Shown: piece by piece, positions 21,179 to 28,589 of the stretch | How positions within the stretch are numbered: the first letter of the stretch is position 1 | Layout: every line of letters begins with the position of its first letter | Origin: Methylotenera sp. | GTDB taxonomy: Bacteria > Pseudomonadota > Gammaproteobacteria > Burkholderiales > Methylophilaceae | Reading direction: 5' to 3' | DNA length: 64,000 nucleotides | Assembly (NCBI RefSeq): GCF_029945535.1 | Contig: NZ_JAQSCU010000006.1 | Coordinates: forward strand, 124,001 to 188,000 | Program-made: the position numbers and the translations under genes | The notes under the pieces: model-generated | The model's database searches: none | Seen by the model: only the letters and a program-made list of their open reading frames with translations | Told to the model about the DNA's origin: nothing

Positions 21179-21820
21179 TTATTGTGGCTTTAGCTGAATA
21201 TACCTAGACCGATATTGACTGAAACGAGTTTTTGTTTGTGCAATACTATTTTGCACTGCAAGAATTTGGGATTTTGATTTTGTAATTTGCGTTTGATAAT
21301 TTTGAGCATCTTCAGTAGCTTGACTAGGCATTTTTCTACCAGAAAATTTTGCATAAATGCTGGCCAACATCTTTTTGTTATCTTCTTGATTCTGGCTTAA
21401 GGTGAGCAAAGCAGCTTCGTCACTCTTTAAGTTACGTTTTTCTGCCATATCAATTTCTTCTACAGACGAATAAGACGCTAACAAGGCTTTATCTTGCCTT
21501 TGTTGCTCTGCTGAAAGCTTCTCAGTTTCTTGAGAGTTATCTTTTGGATTAAAAGATTCATTCGTTTTAATCACGGTGCCTTGATTATTCAACACAGAAT
21601 TGCTGCGCCCAGATTCTTGCGCTGGCATTTTGTCGCCGTAATGGGTGACGCCATTTGCGTCTTTCCATTTAACGATTTTACTGCCATCAGCGTAGGCTAG
21701 GTGCGCATAGCAGGTGAGTATCAGTAGGCTTGAAGAAAGCAAAGCAAACAAGGCTGAACTCGAATGACCAAGCTTCGCCTTGTCAGAAAAATGTGAATTA
21801 ATCTCAGCTAAAGGTTTCAT
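21179..21820 (-). CDS. DUF4124 domain-containing envelope protein
   Basis: A 213-residue protein with an N-terminal hydrophobic export segment (about 26-43) preceded by an unusually long polar stretch. A DUF4124 module follows (IVKWKDANGVTHYGDKMPAQ, residues about 49-68), a motif common in proteobacterial exported proteins. The remainder (about 95-213) is helical and Gln/Lys/Ser-rich, likely coiled coil. It stands alone between the gatB terminator and pyrE. Function is unknown; a periplasmic location is inferred. Confidence 0.75.
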   Translation of the reverse strand: MKPLAEINSHFSDKAKLGHSSSALFALLSSSLLILTCYAHLAYADGSKIVKWKDANGVTHYGDKMPAQESGRSNSVLNNQGTVIKTNESFNPKDNSQETEKLSAEQQRQDKALLASYSSVEEIDMAEKRNLKSDEAALLTLSQNQEDNKKMLASIYAKFSGRKMPSQATEDAQNYQTQITKSKSQILAVQNSIAQTKTRFSQYRSRYIQLKPQ

Positions 21821-21893
21821 TTTAAAAACTAATACTTTTTCTTCACCATTTTTATGAATATTTCTAAGGCGCTATATTCAACCTTAAAACTAA

Positions 21894-22568
21894 TTAAATA
21901 ACGCCATACATTTGGCGATACGATTTGACTTTATCCAAAAGCAAATTTTGTGCCATACCGTTTTGGTTTTCTAGATAGGCCAATAAGTCATCCAAATTTG
22001 CGATGGCGCATACTGGTATTCCATTATTTTTAATCACTTCTTGCACGGCAGATAGCTCACCCAAACCTTTCTCCTGTCTGTCTATGGCAATAGCCACGCC
22101 ACAAGCAGTTGCGCCATTGTGGCGGATAAGCTCAACAGACTCTCTCACTGAGGTGCCTGCCGAAATCACATCATCAATGATGAGCACCCGACCTTTTAGT
22201 GGGCTACCCACAATGACACCGCCTTCGCCATGATCTTTAGCCTCTTTGCGATTGTAAGCGTAGGGCACATTGTGACCATTTTTGGCAAATGCGATGGCAA
22301 TACTTGCCGCTAGCGTAATACCTTTGTAGGCTGGGCCAAATAACATATCAAATTCTATGCCGGAGTTTTCAATGGCAGCTGCATAAAACTCGCCGAGCTT
22401 CATCAAGCTTTCGCCATCATCAAATAAACCTGCGTTAAAAAAGTAGGGGCTTAGGCGGCCTGCTTTGGTTGTAAATTCGCCAAAGCGCAAAACCTCTTTT
22501 TTAATGGCAAATGCGATAAACTCTTGTCTGAATTGCTCAGACTGCTCAATTGTGTGTTTCGTGCTCAT
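21894..22568 (-). CDS. pyrE: Orotate phosphoribosyltransferase
   Basis: PyrE converts orotate and PRPP to orotidine 5'-phosphate in pyrimidine synthesis. The 224 residues have FGEFTTKAGRLSPYFFNAGL, the KDHGEGG flexible loop and the PRPP motif VLIIDDVISAGTSVRES. It is divergent from xthA, with only 31 bases between the start codons. Confidence 0.96.
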   Translation of the reverse strand: MSTKHTIEQSEQFRQEFIAFAIKKEVLRFGEFTTKAGRLSPYFFNAGLFDDGESLMKLGEFYAAAIENSGIEFDMLFGPAYKGITLAASIAIAFAKNGHNVPYAYNRKEAKDHGEGGVIVGSPLKGRVLIIDDVISAGTSVRESVELIRHNGATACGVAIAIDRQEKGLGELSAVQEVIKNNGIPVCAIANLDDLLAYLENQNGMAQNLLLDKVKSYRQMYGVI

Positions 22569-22599
22569 GTTCTAGATCATTATATTAAGGAATTAAGTT

Positions 22600-23388
22600 T
22601 TGAAGATTATATCGCTAAACCTGAATGGCATACGCTCTGCAACAAATAAAGGTGTGCAAACTTGGCTGCAAACGCAAAATGCAGACGTAGTGTGCATGCA
22701 GGAAATTAAAGCCCAACAAGCAGACATGACGCCAGAAATGCTCAACCCAGCTGGCTACTATGGCTATTTTCATTATGCTGAAAAGAAAGGCTATAGCGGC
22801 GTAGGTATTTATTGTAAAACCAAGCCAGATGCCGTGATTGAAGGTTTAGGTGGTTCTAACGATGACGTTAAAGATATCGATAGCGAAGGACGCTATATAG
22901 AATGCCAGTTTGGTAACTTAAGTGTAATTTCACTCTACTTGCCAAGTGGCTCTAGTGGACAAGAGCGCCAAGCTTTTAAATTCAGTGTCATGACGCGCTT
23001 TATGCTGCACATGCAAGCACTGATTAAAAGTGGTCGTGAAATCATTATTTGTGGTGATTGGAATATCGCTCACAAAGAAGCTGACCTTAAAAACTATAAA
23101 GGTAATAAGAAAAACTCAGGTTTCTTGCCAGAAGAGCGCGCATGGCTGACAACATTGTTTGATGAAGTTGGCTGGGTAGATGTATACAGAACCCTACACC
23201 CTGATACCACAGATGAAAGCTATACGTGGTGGAGCAACCGTGGGCAGGCCTGGGCGAAAAACGTAGGTTGGCGTATTGACTATCAAATTGCTACGCCCGC
23301 AACGGCGGCTAAGGCTGTTTCAACTAGTGTTTATAAGGTTGAGAGATTTAGTGATCATGCGCCGCTGATTGTGGAATATTCGGATTAG
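22600..23388 (+). CDS. xthA: Exodeoxyribonuclease III family AP endonuclease
   Basis: A base-excision-repair enzyme that incises at abasic sites and trims 3' ends. The 262 residues show MKIISLNLNGIRSA, MQEIKAQ (metal ligand E35), GDWNIAHKEADLKN and the C-terminal FSDHAPL. The start is TTG at 22600, chosen because the family N-terminus begins exactly there and AAGGAA lies upstream. It is divergent from pyrE. Confidence 0.95.
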   Translation: MKIISLNLNGIRSATNKGVQTWLQTQNADVVCMQEIKAQQADMTPEMLNPAGYYGYFHYAEKKGYSGVGIYCKTKPDAVIEGLGGSNDDVKDIDSEGRYIECQFGNLSVISLYLPSGSSGQERQAFKFSVMTRFMLHMQALIKSGREIIICGDWNIAHKEADLKNYKGNKKNSGFLPEERAWLTTLFDEVGWVDVYRTLHPDTTDESYTWWSNRGQAWAKNVGWRIDYQIATPATAAKAVSTSVYKVERFSDHAPLIVEYSD

Positions 23389-23562
23389 AGATTTAAATTT
23401 ATTAACGAAAAACTTATTCAAAATAATTGAGCAAATTAGGCTAGACTAATAGTGTATTTAATTTACTGATTCATTTTTTGCATTAAATTATTAAACTACC
23501 CCAATAACCGATTTAATTTTTTTAGGTTTACTGTCTAACTTAAAATTCAGGAGTGAGTAAAA

Positions 23563-24060
23563 ATGAGAATAATTATTTTAATATTGATTGCAGTGATTTC
23601 ATTGGTGGCATCAAACCACATTCTGGCAAATGAGCTAACTCACCTTAAATGCTCTGGGGTATTATCGACTACACATTTAATTTTAGACAATAGTGAAAAG
23701 AGTCGTACAGAGAATCATGGTATTGAAGTCATCGGAATGACGATTGACGGCAATAAAATTAGGCTCTCTGGCGGTGATGCGGTTTTTTCTTTGCTTATGC
23801 CTAAAACAGAATTTTCTATATGTAAGGCTCATGAAGTCATTGAGTTTTATGCCATAAACGATCAAAACTGCAAATTAACAATCGAGAAAAAGAGTCTTGC
23901 AACACCCACAGACTTTTACTCAGGCGAATACAATCGAATATTAGACTCATTTGTTATTTCTAGGCAGCGTAATGACTTTATCCTATATAAAGACTCAGAA
24001 ATAAAAACACAAACAATTACGACAGGTGGTGAGTTTCATTGCGAAAAAGTAAAACTTTAA
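23563..24060 (+). CDS. Exported hypothetical protein
   Basis: A 165-residue protein starting with a clear signal peptide (residues 1-22, IIILILIAVISLVASNHILA). The mature part is small and mostly beta, with four Cys (CSG, CKAHE, CKLTIEK, HCEKVKL) that could form two disulfides. An AGGAG site lies just upstream of the ATG. I do not recognise a family. It is AT-rich and followed by a second unknown ORF on the same strand; the pair looks accessory. Confidence 0.6.
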   Translation: MRIIILILIAVISLVASNHILANELTHLKCSGVLSTTHLILDNSEKSRTENHGIEVIGMTIDGNKIRLSGGDAVFSLLMPKTEFSICKAHEVIEFYAINDQNCKLTIEKKSLATPTDFYSGEYNRILDSFVISRQRNDFILYKDSEIKTQTITTGGEFHCEKVKL

Positions 24061-24125
24061 CATCGTACAAGGGCTACATAGAAATGTACGAACTGTCCAC
24101 ATCACTTAAGCGTTAGCTATACCCA

Positions 24126-24704
24126 ATGAACATATGGCAAACAATTTTATTGGCTTTTGGTGGCAATGCTGCTTTACTTGCTGTACTTGGATATATTGGG
24201 AAATCGCTACTTGAAAAACTGATTGTTCGGGATACCAAATTATTTGAGTCCGACTTAAAAGCCAAAACTGACGCTGAGATTGAAAGGTTAAAAAATGAAT
24301 TAATGCACAGAGTTGAAAGCTATAAAGTACAACTCAAAAAATCTGAGTTTCTCTTCCAAAAAGAGTTTGAAGCGGCCTCGGCCTTCGCTGCGTTACTGCA
24401 GTCAATACATCCTGGATTTAACCCTATGATGGATTGGTATGAGGCATGCGACGTTATAGCGCAAGACCTTGAAAAAATTGAGACTAGGCTCAGTGATTTT
24501 CTCGCTAAATATGGTGCAGTTCTTACTGACTATGAGAAAAATATTTTAACCAGTGCTATTTCAGATGCTGGATATGGAAAGTTTGATGTCATCGATGGAG
24601 AGGTTGACTCTGATGCTAACCAAAAGGCAGGTGAGCTTTATAACAGCCTATATGAGCTTGAGAAACAACTAATTGTGCGAGTTCGTGACCAATCTAGTCT
24701 TTAA
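24126..24704 (+). CDS. Hypothetical protein with N-terminal membrane helix and coiled coil
   Basis: A 192-residue protein with one membrane segment (about 4-25). A long charged helix follows (about 33-80, with IERLKNELMHRVESYKVQLK), then a helical C-terminal half. The layout suggests an inner-membrane protein with a cytoplasmic coiled-coil domain. I do not recognise a function. The bases just before its ATG (CTTAAGCGTTAGCT, 24105-24118) resemble an integron attC 3' end, though not perfectly. Confidence 0.6.
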   Translation: MNIWQTILLAFGGNAALLAVLGYIGKSLLEKLIVRDTKLFESDLKAKTDAEIERLKNELMHRVESYKVQLKKSEFLFQKEFEAASAFAALLQSIHPGFNPMMDWYEACDVIAQDLEKIETRLSDFLAKYGAVLTDYEKNILTSAISDAGYGKFDVIDGEVDSDANQKAGELYNSLYELEKQLIVRVRDQSSL

Positions 24705-24764
24705 CTAATCCATTAATTGGATACAGTAAAGTGCGTTTCTAGAGTTCGCAGGGGTTACTCGCTT

Positions 24765-24860
24765 CCAGTACGCTGTATGTCACTTCCTTTTTCGCCTCTA
24801 GGCGAGTTACTTTCTTTTGCTTGCTCAAACAGCCGCTTGCCGACAACTCCCATCAAGCTT
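24765..24860. repeat. Degenerate dispersed repeat (copy 1)
   Basis: GAGTTACTTTCTTTTGCTTG and GCTCAAACAGCCGCTTGCCG followed by GCGCTGCTCGGC match blocks of the region 46370-46560 in the same order, with the middle of the element missing here. It is non-coding. Confidence 0.55.
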
Positions 24861-24950
24861 GCGCTGCTCGGCGCGGGTCAATGGGATATTTAAGTTCAAA
24901 CGCGTTGAGGCTTCGCGGTTGGTTGATTAATCCTAAAATCTCTCAACGCC

Positions 24951-25029
24951 CGTCATTCTGAGTGCAATGAAGAATCCAGTTTTTAGTCACGTTCAAACTG
25001 CTGGATTCTTCATTGCACTCAGAATGACG
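24951..25029. repeat. Palindromic element with perfect 29-bp arms
   Basis: The left arm 24951-24979 starts CGTCATTCTGAGTGCAATGA. The right arm 25001-25029 is its exact complement, with a 21-base loop between. The same ends (GTCATTCTGAG and GAAGAATCCAG) recur at 29433-29567, so this is a mobile palindromic family rather than a unique terminator. Confidence 0.85.
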
Positions 25030-25087
25030 GGGGTGTGTAGCTTATGCGGTGGACTTGCTTGTAGTAAGCCGTAATTCAAATTACCTT

Positions 25088-25300
25088 TTATTTTTTGTAA
25101 CTCACTTTACTAAACACCAATAGCCCACCCGCCACCATAATTAGCATGCCAAACAAACCCATCAAATATGGGATTTTATTAAAAAAGACATCGCCGATTA
25201 AGCCTGAGAATAATAGCTACGTGTATGAAAACGGCGCTAAAGTGGCGAGTGGATAGGTTTTGGTCATTGAATACTCAGCATACCAACTTAGGCTAACAAT
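25088..25300 (-). pseudogene. 3' fragment of a DMT (EamA) transporter gene
   Basis: Read on the minus strand, this stretch encodes a C-terminus ending GGLLVFSKVSYKK plus stop, nearly identical to the C-terminus of the intact transporter at 27628-28488 (GGLLVFSKVSYRK). By hand I count 41 identities in the last 50 residues. An in-frame TAG replaces a Gln 43 codons before the end, and homology fades beyond about 25270-25300, so it is a dead fragment. It has the same orientation as the intact gene, with bufABC between the two. Confidence 0.85.
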
Positions 25301-25498
25301 TTTTTTTTAATTGTTTTGTAAGGACTGATGAGTTGTTCCGACTAAATTGAGTGTGGCGCATGATGCATCTAAATTATGCAATCTCACGTAATTAAATACG
25401 CTACGTTTCTAATTGATTTTGTTAGGCCTCAATAAAATTTAGAAGCCTATTGAAACTTTAGATGGAAGCTACTTATCATCAATTTGGAAGGAATCATC

Positions 25499-25849
25499 AT
25501 GTCTATTGAAACATCTAAAGGTCGTCGAGGTGCACTATTGGCGATTGGCGCCGCAGCACTTATCTTAGCGGGTTGTGCAGCAACAGGCTCAGGCGCCAAT
25601 ATGGCTAGCAACAGCACTGTGGGTGCATGTGTAGGCGTAAACTCATGTAAGGGCACTAGTGATTGCAAAACTGCTGGCAATTCATGTAAAGGTCAAAACT
25701 CTTGTAAAACAGCAACAAATGCTTGTAAAGGCCAAGGTTCTTGCAAAAGTGCTGCAAACGCTTGTAAAGGTCAAAATGAGTGTAAAGGTCATGGTCATTT
25801 AGCTTTAACTGGTGCTGATTGTGATGCAAAAGGCGGACATTTAGTTTAA
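25499..25849 (+). CDS. bufA: Cys-rich bufferin-type (BufA2-like) RiPP precursor
   Basis: A 116-residue precursor. Residues 1-27 form an N-terminal export signal with a hydrophobic core, which ends in a possible lipobox, ILAGC. The mature part carries ten further Cys, most in CK or CKG pairs. Three 13-residue tandem units (CKTAGNSCKGQNS, CKTATNACKGQGS, CKSAANACKGQNE) follow one degenerate unit, and the tail ends DCDAKGGHLV. Bufferins are periplasmic copper-binding peptides whose Cys are oxidised, in characterised cases to thiooxazoles, by a DUF692 MNIO enzyme with a DUF2063 partner. Both genes follow immediately. The ATG at 25499 was chosen because AAGGA lies 6 bases upstream; an upstream TTG is unlikely. 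Copper binding is inferred from the family. Confidence 0.85.
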   Translation: MSIETSKGRRGALLAIGAAALILAGCAATGSGANMASNSTVGACVGVNSCKGTSDCKTAGNSCKGQNSCKTATNACKGQGSCKSAANACKGQNECKGHGHLALTGADCDAKGGHLV

Positions 25850-25866
25850 TAGTTTGTTAATTTGAG

Positions 25867-25894
25867 CATGGGTATGGTGACATGCCCATGCTGA
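25867..25894 (+). promoter_or_regulatory. Hairpin between bufA and bufB
   Basis: AGCATGGG pairs with CCCATGCT across a 12-base loop, 17 bases after the bufA stop and before the preferred bufB start. There is no strong T-run, so partial termination or RNA stabilisation, favouring precursor over enzyme, is more likely than full termination. Confidence 0.5.
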
Positions 25895-25938
25895 TTTTAA
25901 CGACTTATCAAACCTTCACGCCATTATTTGAGATTTAC

Positions 25939-26775
25939 ATGCGCAACAATCTACCGTCATTAGGTTTTGGTCTCGGTTTACGAACAGAGCACTACAACAC
26001 TATTTTAGAAACCAAGCCAAAGGTTGACTGGTTTGAAGCATTATCTGAAAACTACATGGTACCTGGTGGTTTACCACTAAATTTCTTAGACCGTATTCGT
26101 GCAGATTACCCAGTAGTCATGCATGGAGTATCTTTATCAATTGGTTCTACAGAGCCATTCGACCAAGCGTATTTAAAAGATTTAAAAAAGCTAGCCGATA
26201 GAATTCAACCCGCTTGGATTTCTGATCACCTATGCTGGACAGGCGTGCATGGTCAAAATATACACGATTTATTGCCATTGCCTTACACCGAAGAAACTGC
26301 AAAACACATAGCCGAGCGCGTGAACACTGTGCAAGATTATCTAGGCCGTCAGATTTTGCTAGAGAACGTCTCTAGTTACGCCAGTTACGTTGATTCCACT
26401 ATGACTGAGTGGGAGTTCATCTCGCTGATTTGTGAACAAACCGATTGCTTACTGCTATTAGACGTCAACAATATTTACGTCAGTAGCTATAACCACAATT
26501 TTGATGCCAAAGACTTTATTGACGGAGTGCCTCAACATCGTGTCCAGCAAATTCATTTGGCTGGGCATCAAAATAATGGTGACTACATTATTGATACACA
26601 CGATGCACCAGTGATAGACCCAGTGTGGGATTTATATAGCTATGCAATTTCCAAGCTGGGCGAGGTTTCTACCATGATAGAGCGCGACGACAACATGCCC
26701 GAGTTAGACGTGCTAGTGCAAGAGTTGCAAATCGCACGTCATCTATCAGCCAATGTACTAAAGGAGGCCGCATGA
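25939..26775 (+). CDS. bufB: DUF692 MNIO-type bufferin maturation enzyme (MbnB-like)
   Basis: A TIM-barrel multinuclear non-heme iron oxidative enzyme expected to convert precursor Cys residues. Family blocks are visible: LGFGLGLRTEHY at the N-terminus, HGVSLSIGSTEPF, ISDHLCWTG, LLENVSSYASY, LLLDVNNIYVSSYNH, IHLAGHQ, DTHDAPV and MIERDDNMPELD, which supply the His, Asp, Asn and Glu metal ligands. The frame extends up to an ATG at 25882, but that start lies inside a hairpin. The family N-terminus begins at 25939, giving 278 residues. It overlaps bufC by 4 bases (ATGA). Confidence 0.9.
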   Translation: MRNNLPSLGFGLGLRTEHYNTILETKPKVDWFEALSENYMVPGGLPLNFLDRIRADYPVVMHGVSLSIGSTEPFDQAYLKDLKKLADRIQPAWISDHLCWTGVHGQNIHDLLPLPYTEETAKHIAERVNTVQDYLGRQILLENVSSYASYVDSTMTEWEFISLICEQTDCLLLLDVNNIYVSSYNHNFDAKDFIDGVPQHRVQQIHLAGHQNNGDYIIDTHDAPVIDPVWDLYSYAISKLGEVSTMIERDDNMPELDVLVQELQIARHLSANVLKEAA

Positions 26776-27566
26776 GTCATCTAGCCAATCTGCAAGCAGA
26801 GTTCCAAGCTTACTTAATGGATGATGTTAAAGGGGCCGGCTTCATAAAGTCTGTCATCGATGACAAAAAAGTCGGTGCAAAGAAACGTTTAGGCATTTAT
26901 TTTGACGCTTATCGACTGCGCATTATTGAAGCGCTAGCCACCGCTTACCCGCAGCTAAAAGCATTATTGGGTGATGTGCTATTTAATAAAGTGGCGCGTG
27001 AATACATAGATGCATACCCATCTACCTACCTTAATTTGCGTTGGTATGGCAGTCAGATGCGTGGACATTTGCAAGAGACGTTAGCACAACACCCAATTGC
27101 GGCTGAAATGGCCAATTTTGAATGGACGCTATCATTAGCCTTTGATGCAGAAGACGTGCCTGAGTTAAGTCTGCAAGACCTCGCGACGATTCCACCAGAA
27201 AGCTGGGTTGACCTAAGTTTTGAATTTCAACCCGCCATTAAGATTATTCAAACGAGCTGGAATACCATCGCCGTATGGCAAGCCTTAGAAGCTGAAGAAA
27301 CGCCACCAAAGCCAAAGCAGGAGAGCATTTATCAATCTTGGCTAATCTGGCGAAAAAACTTCAACTCACAATTTAGGCTGATAACAGAAATGGAAGTTAC
27401 CGCCTTAAATATGGCGGTGATGGGGGCAACTTTTGGAGAAATTTGCGCAAGTTTAGAAGTTGAGATGGATGAGGAGCAAGCTATGGTAACTGCGGCACAA
27501 TACCTAGCTAGTTGGTTAGAAAATGGGCTGGTTTGTAAGGTCAGCTTAATTAAATTCGCGTCGTAG
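26772..27566 (+). CDS. bufC: DUF2063 bufferin maturation partner (MbnC-like)
   Basis: A 264-residue protein whose N-terminal DUF2063 domain (about 1-95) has KKRLGIYFDAYRLRIIEALA and YPQLKALLGDVLFNKVAREY, typical of RiPP partners that bind the precursor leader and pair with DUF692 enzymes. Database names such as DNA-binding domain protein are misleading. Its start overlaps the bufB stop, which fits a stable BufB-BufC complex. The C-terminal part (about 180-264) looks like a winged-helix-like fold. No DoxX-type gene follows, unlike in many bufferin operons. Confidence 0.88.
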   Translation: MSHLANLQAEFQAYLMDDVKGAGFIKSVIDDKKVGAKKRLGIYFDAYRLRIIEALATAYPQLKALLGDVLFNKVAREYIDAYPSTYLNLRWYGSQMRGHLQETLAQHPIAAEMANFEWTLSLAFDAEDVPELSLQDLATIPPESWVDLSFEFQPAIKIIQTSWNTIAVWQALEAEETPPKPKQESIYQSWLIWRKNFNSQFRLITEMEVTALNMAVMGATFGEICASLEVEMDEEQAMVTAAQYLASWLENGLVCKVSLIKFAS

Positions 27567-27582
27567 TTGAACGCTCAATTTG

Positions 27583-27618
27583 CTTTCGCCATGCTGACTT
27601 TCGTCAGCATGGCGAAAG
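27583..27618. terminator. Strong hairpin after bufC
   Basis: A perfect 16-bp stem (27583-27598 with 27603-27618, CTTTCGCCATGCTGAC and its complement) with a TTTC loop lies between bufC and the convergent transporter gene. A T-rich stretch follows at a short distance, so it can end transcripts from both sides. Confidence 0.7.
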
Positions 27619-27627
27619 AGTGTAACT

Positions 27628-28488
27628 TTATTTTCTGTAGCTAACTTTACTAAACACTAATAACCCACCCGCCACAATAATCAGCATGCCAACCAAACCA
27701 ATCAAGTCTGGGATTTGATTAAAAAAGACATAGCCGATTAAGCCCGCAAATAATAGTTGTGTGTATGAAAATGGCGCTAATGTCGAAGGCTTGGCGTGTT
27801 GGTAGGCTTTGGTCATCCACAGGTGGCTAACGAGGGCCGATATGCCAAGTAGTACCATTAATAAAGCAAAATGCAGAGTAGGGGTTTTCCAAAAAAATGG
27901 CAGTAACATGCTTGTTATTAGCGCACTGATGAGTCCGCTAATGAAGTTTGTGGTGCTTGAGCTATCGGTATGGTTCAGTTTGCGAGTGATGATTTGATAC
28001 ACGCTGAACGAGAGTGCCGCGCCTAAAGCCAGTAAGGCAACTGGGTGGAACATACTGCCGCCGGGGCGTACGATGAATAAAACTCCTATAAACCCAATGG
28101 CTACTGCAATCCACTGTAAACGCGCGATGCGTTCACCTAATAGCGGACCTGATAATGCGGTGACTATTAACGGGCTAAGATAAACAATGGCGGTACCTTC
28201 TGCTAGTGGAATGTAATGTAAGGCGCTGATGAACATTAAGTTTGTATTCACCATGCACAGGCCGCGAATAATTTGTAGCTTGGGATTTTGGGTAACGATT
28301 AAAGTTTTTAATGATGGCGGCCTTAATACCGCTAACATTAATGAAATATGCACAATATAGCGCACCCATAGCACCATGACGACAGGGTAAAAATTAGTGA
28401 GGTATTTAGATAGCGCATCGCTACTTGCAAAGAGAAACACTGCGGCACAAATAAATAAAATGCCTTTTTGAGGATGTTCGGTGTTCAC
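27628..28488 (-). CDS. DMT superfamily transporter (EamA domains)
   Basis: A 286-residue inner-membrane protein with about ten helices in two EamA halves. Typical features are the N-terminal KGILFICAAVFLFASSDALS, LLGERIARLQWIAVAIGFIG at the end of the first half and PFSYTQLLFAGLIGYVFF in the second. Family substrates range from amino acids to nucleotides; none can be assigned here. A decayed copy of its 3' end lies at 25088-25300 on the other side of bufABC. Confidence 0.85.
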   Translation of the reverse strand: MNTEHPQKGILFICAAVFLFASSDALSKYLTNFYPVVMVLWVRYIVHISLMLAVLRPPSLKTLIVTQNPKLQIIRGLCMVNTNLMFISALHYIPLAEGTAIVYLSPLIVTALSGPLLGERIARLQWIAVAIGFIGVLFIVRPGGSMFHPVALLALGAALSFSVYQIITRKLNHTDSSSTTNFISGLISALITSMLLPFFWKTPTLHFALLMVLLGISALVSHLWMTKAYQHAKPSTLAPFSYTQLLFAGLIGYVFFNQIPDLIGLVGMLIIVAGGLLVFSKVSYRK

Positions 28489-28589
28489 GTAACGGCGCTA
28501 TATTTAAGGGTAAAGCCATATTCTATCTTAAAATCCACATCAATTTTTGCTCACGTTAAATTTTGGTTGGCCTGTTTATCGTTTTAAGT

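Larger units (their letters stand above)
24705..25498. other. Gene-poor accessory stretch upstream of the bufferin operon
   Basis: These 794 bases contain no intact gene. In order they hold a remnant of a repeat shared with 46370-46560 (about 24765-24860), a perfect 29-bp inverted repeat (24951-25029), a decayed DMT transporter 3' fragment (25088-25300), and about 200 AT-rich bases that should include the bufA promoter. I could not assign a convincing -35/-10 pair. Confidence 0.6.

Noticed and set aside
25088-25300. Functional second DMT transporter gene
   Set aside because: Only the last third is present and it has an in-frame stop.
25499-25849. Tandem DNA repeats in bufA as a CRISPR or VNTR array
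   Set aside because: The repeat is at protein level with diverged codons, in a gene with a good ribosome-binding site and matching enzymes downstream.
25499-27566. Methanobactin operon
   Set aside because: The enzyme pair is MbnB/MbnC-like, but the precursor is a long, exported, multi-Cys protein rather than the short methanobactin precursor, and no MbnT or MbnP transport genes are present.
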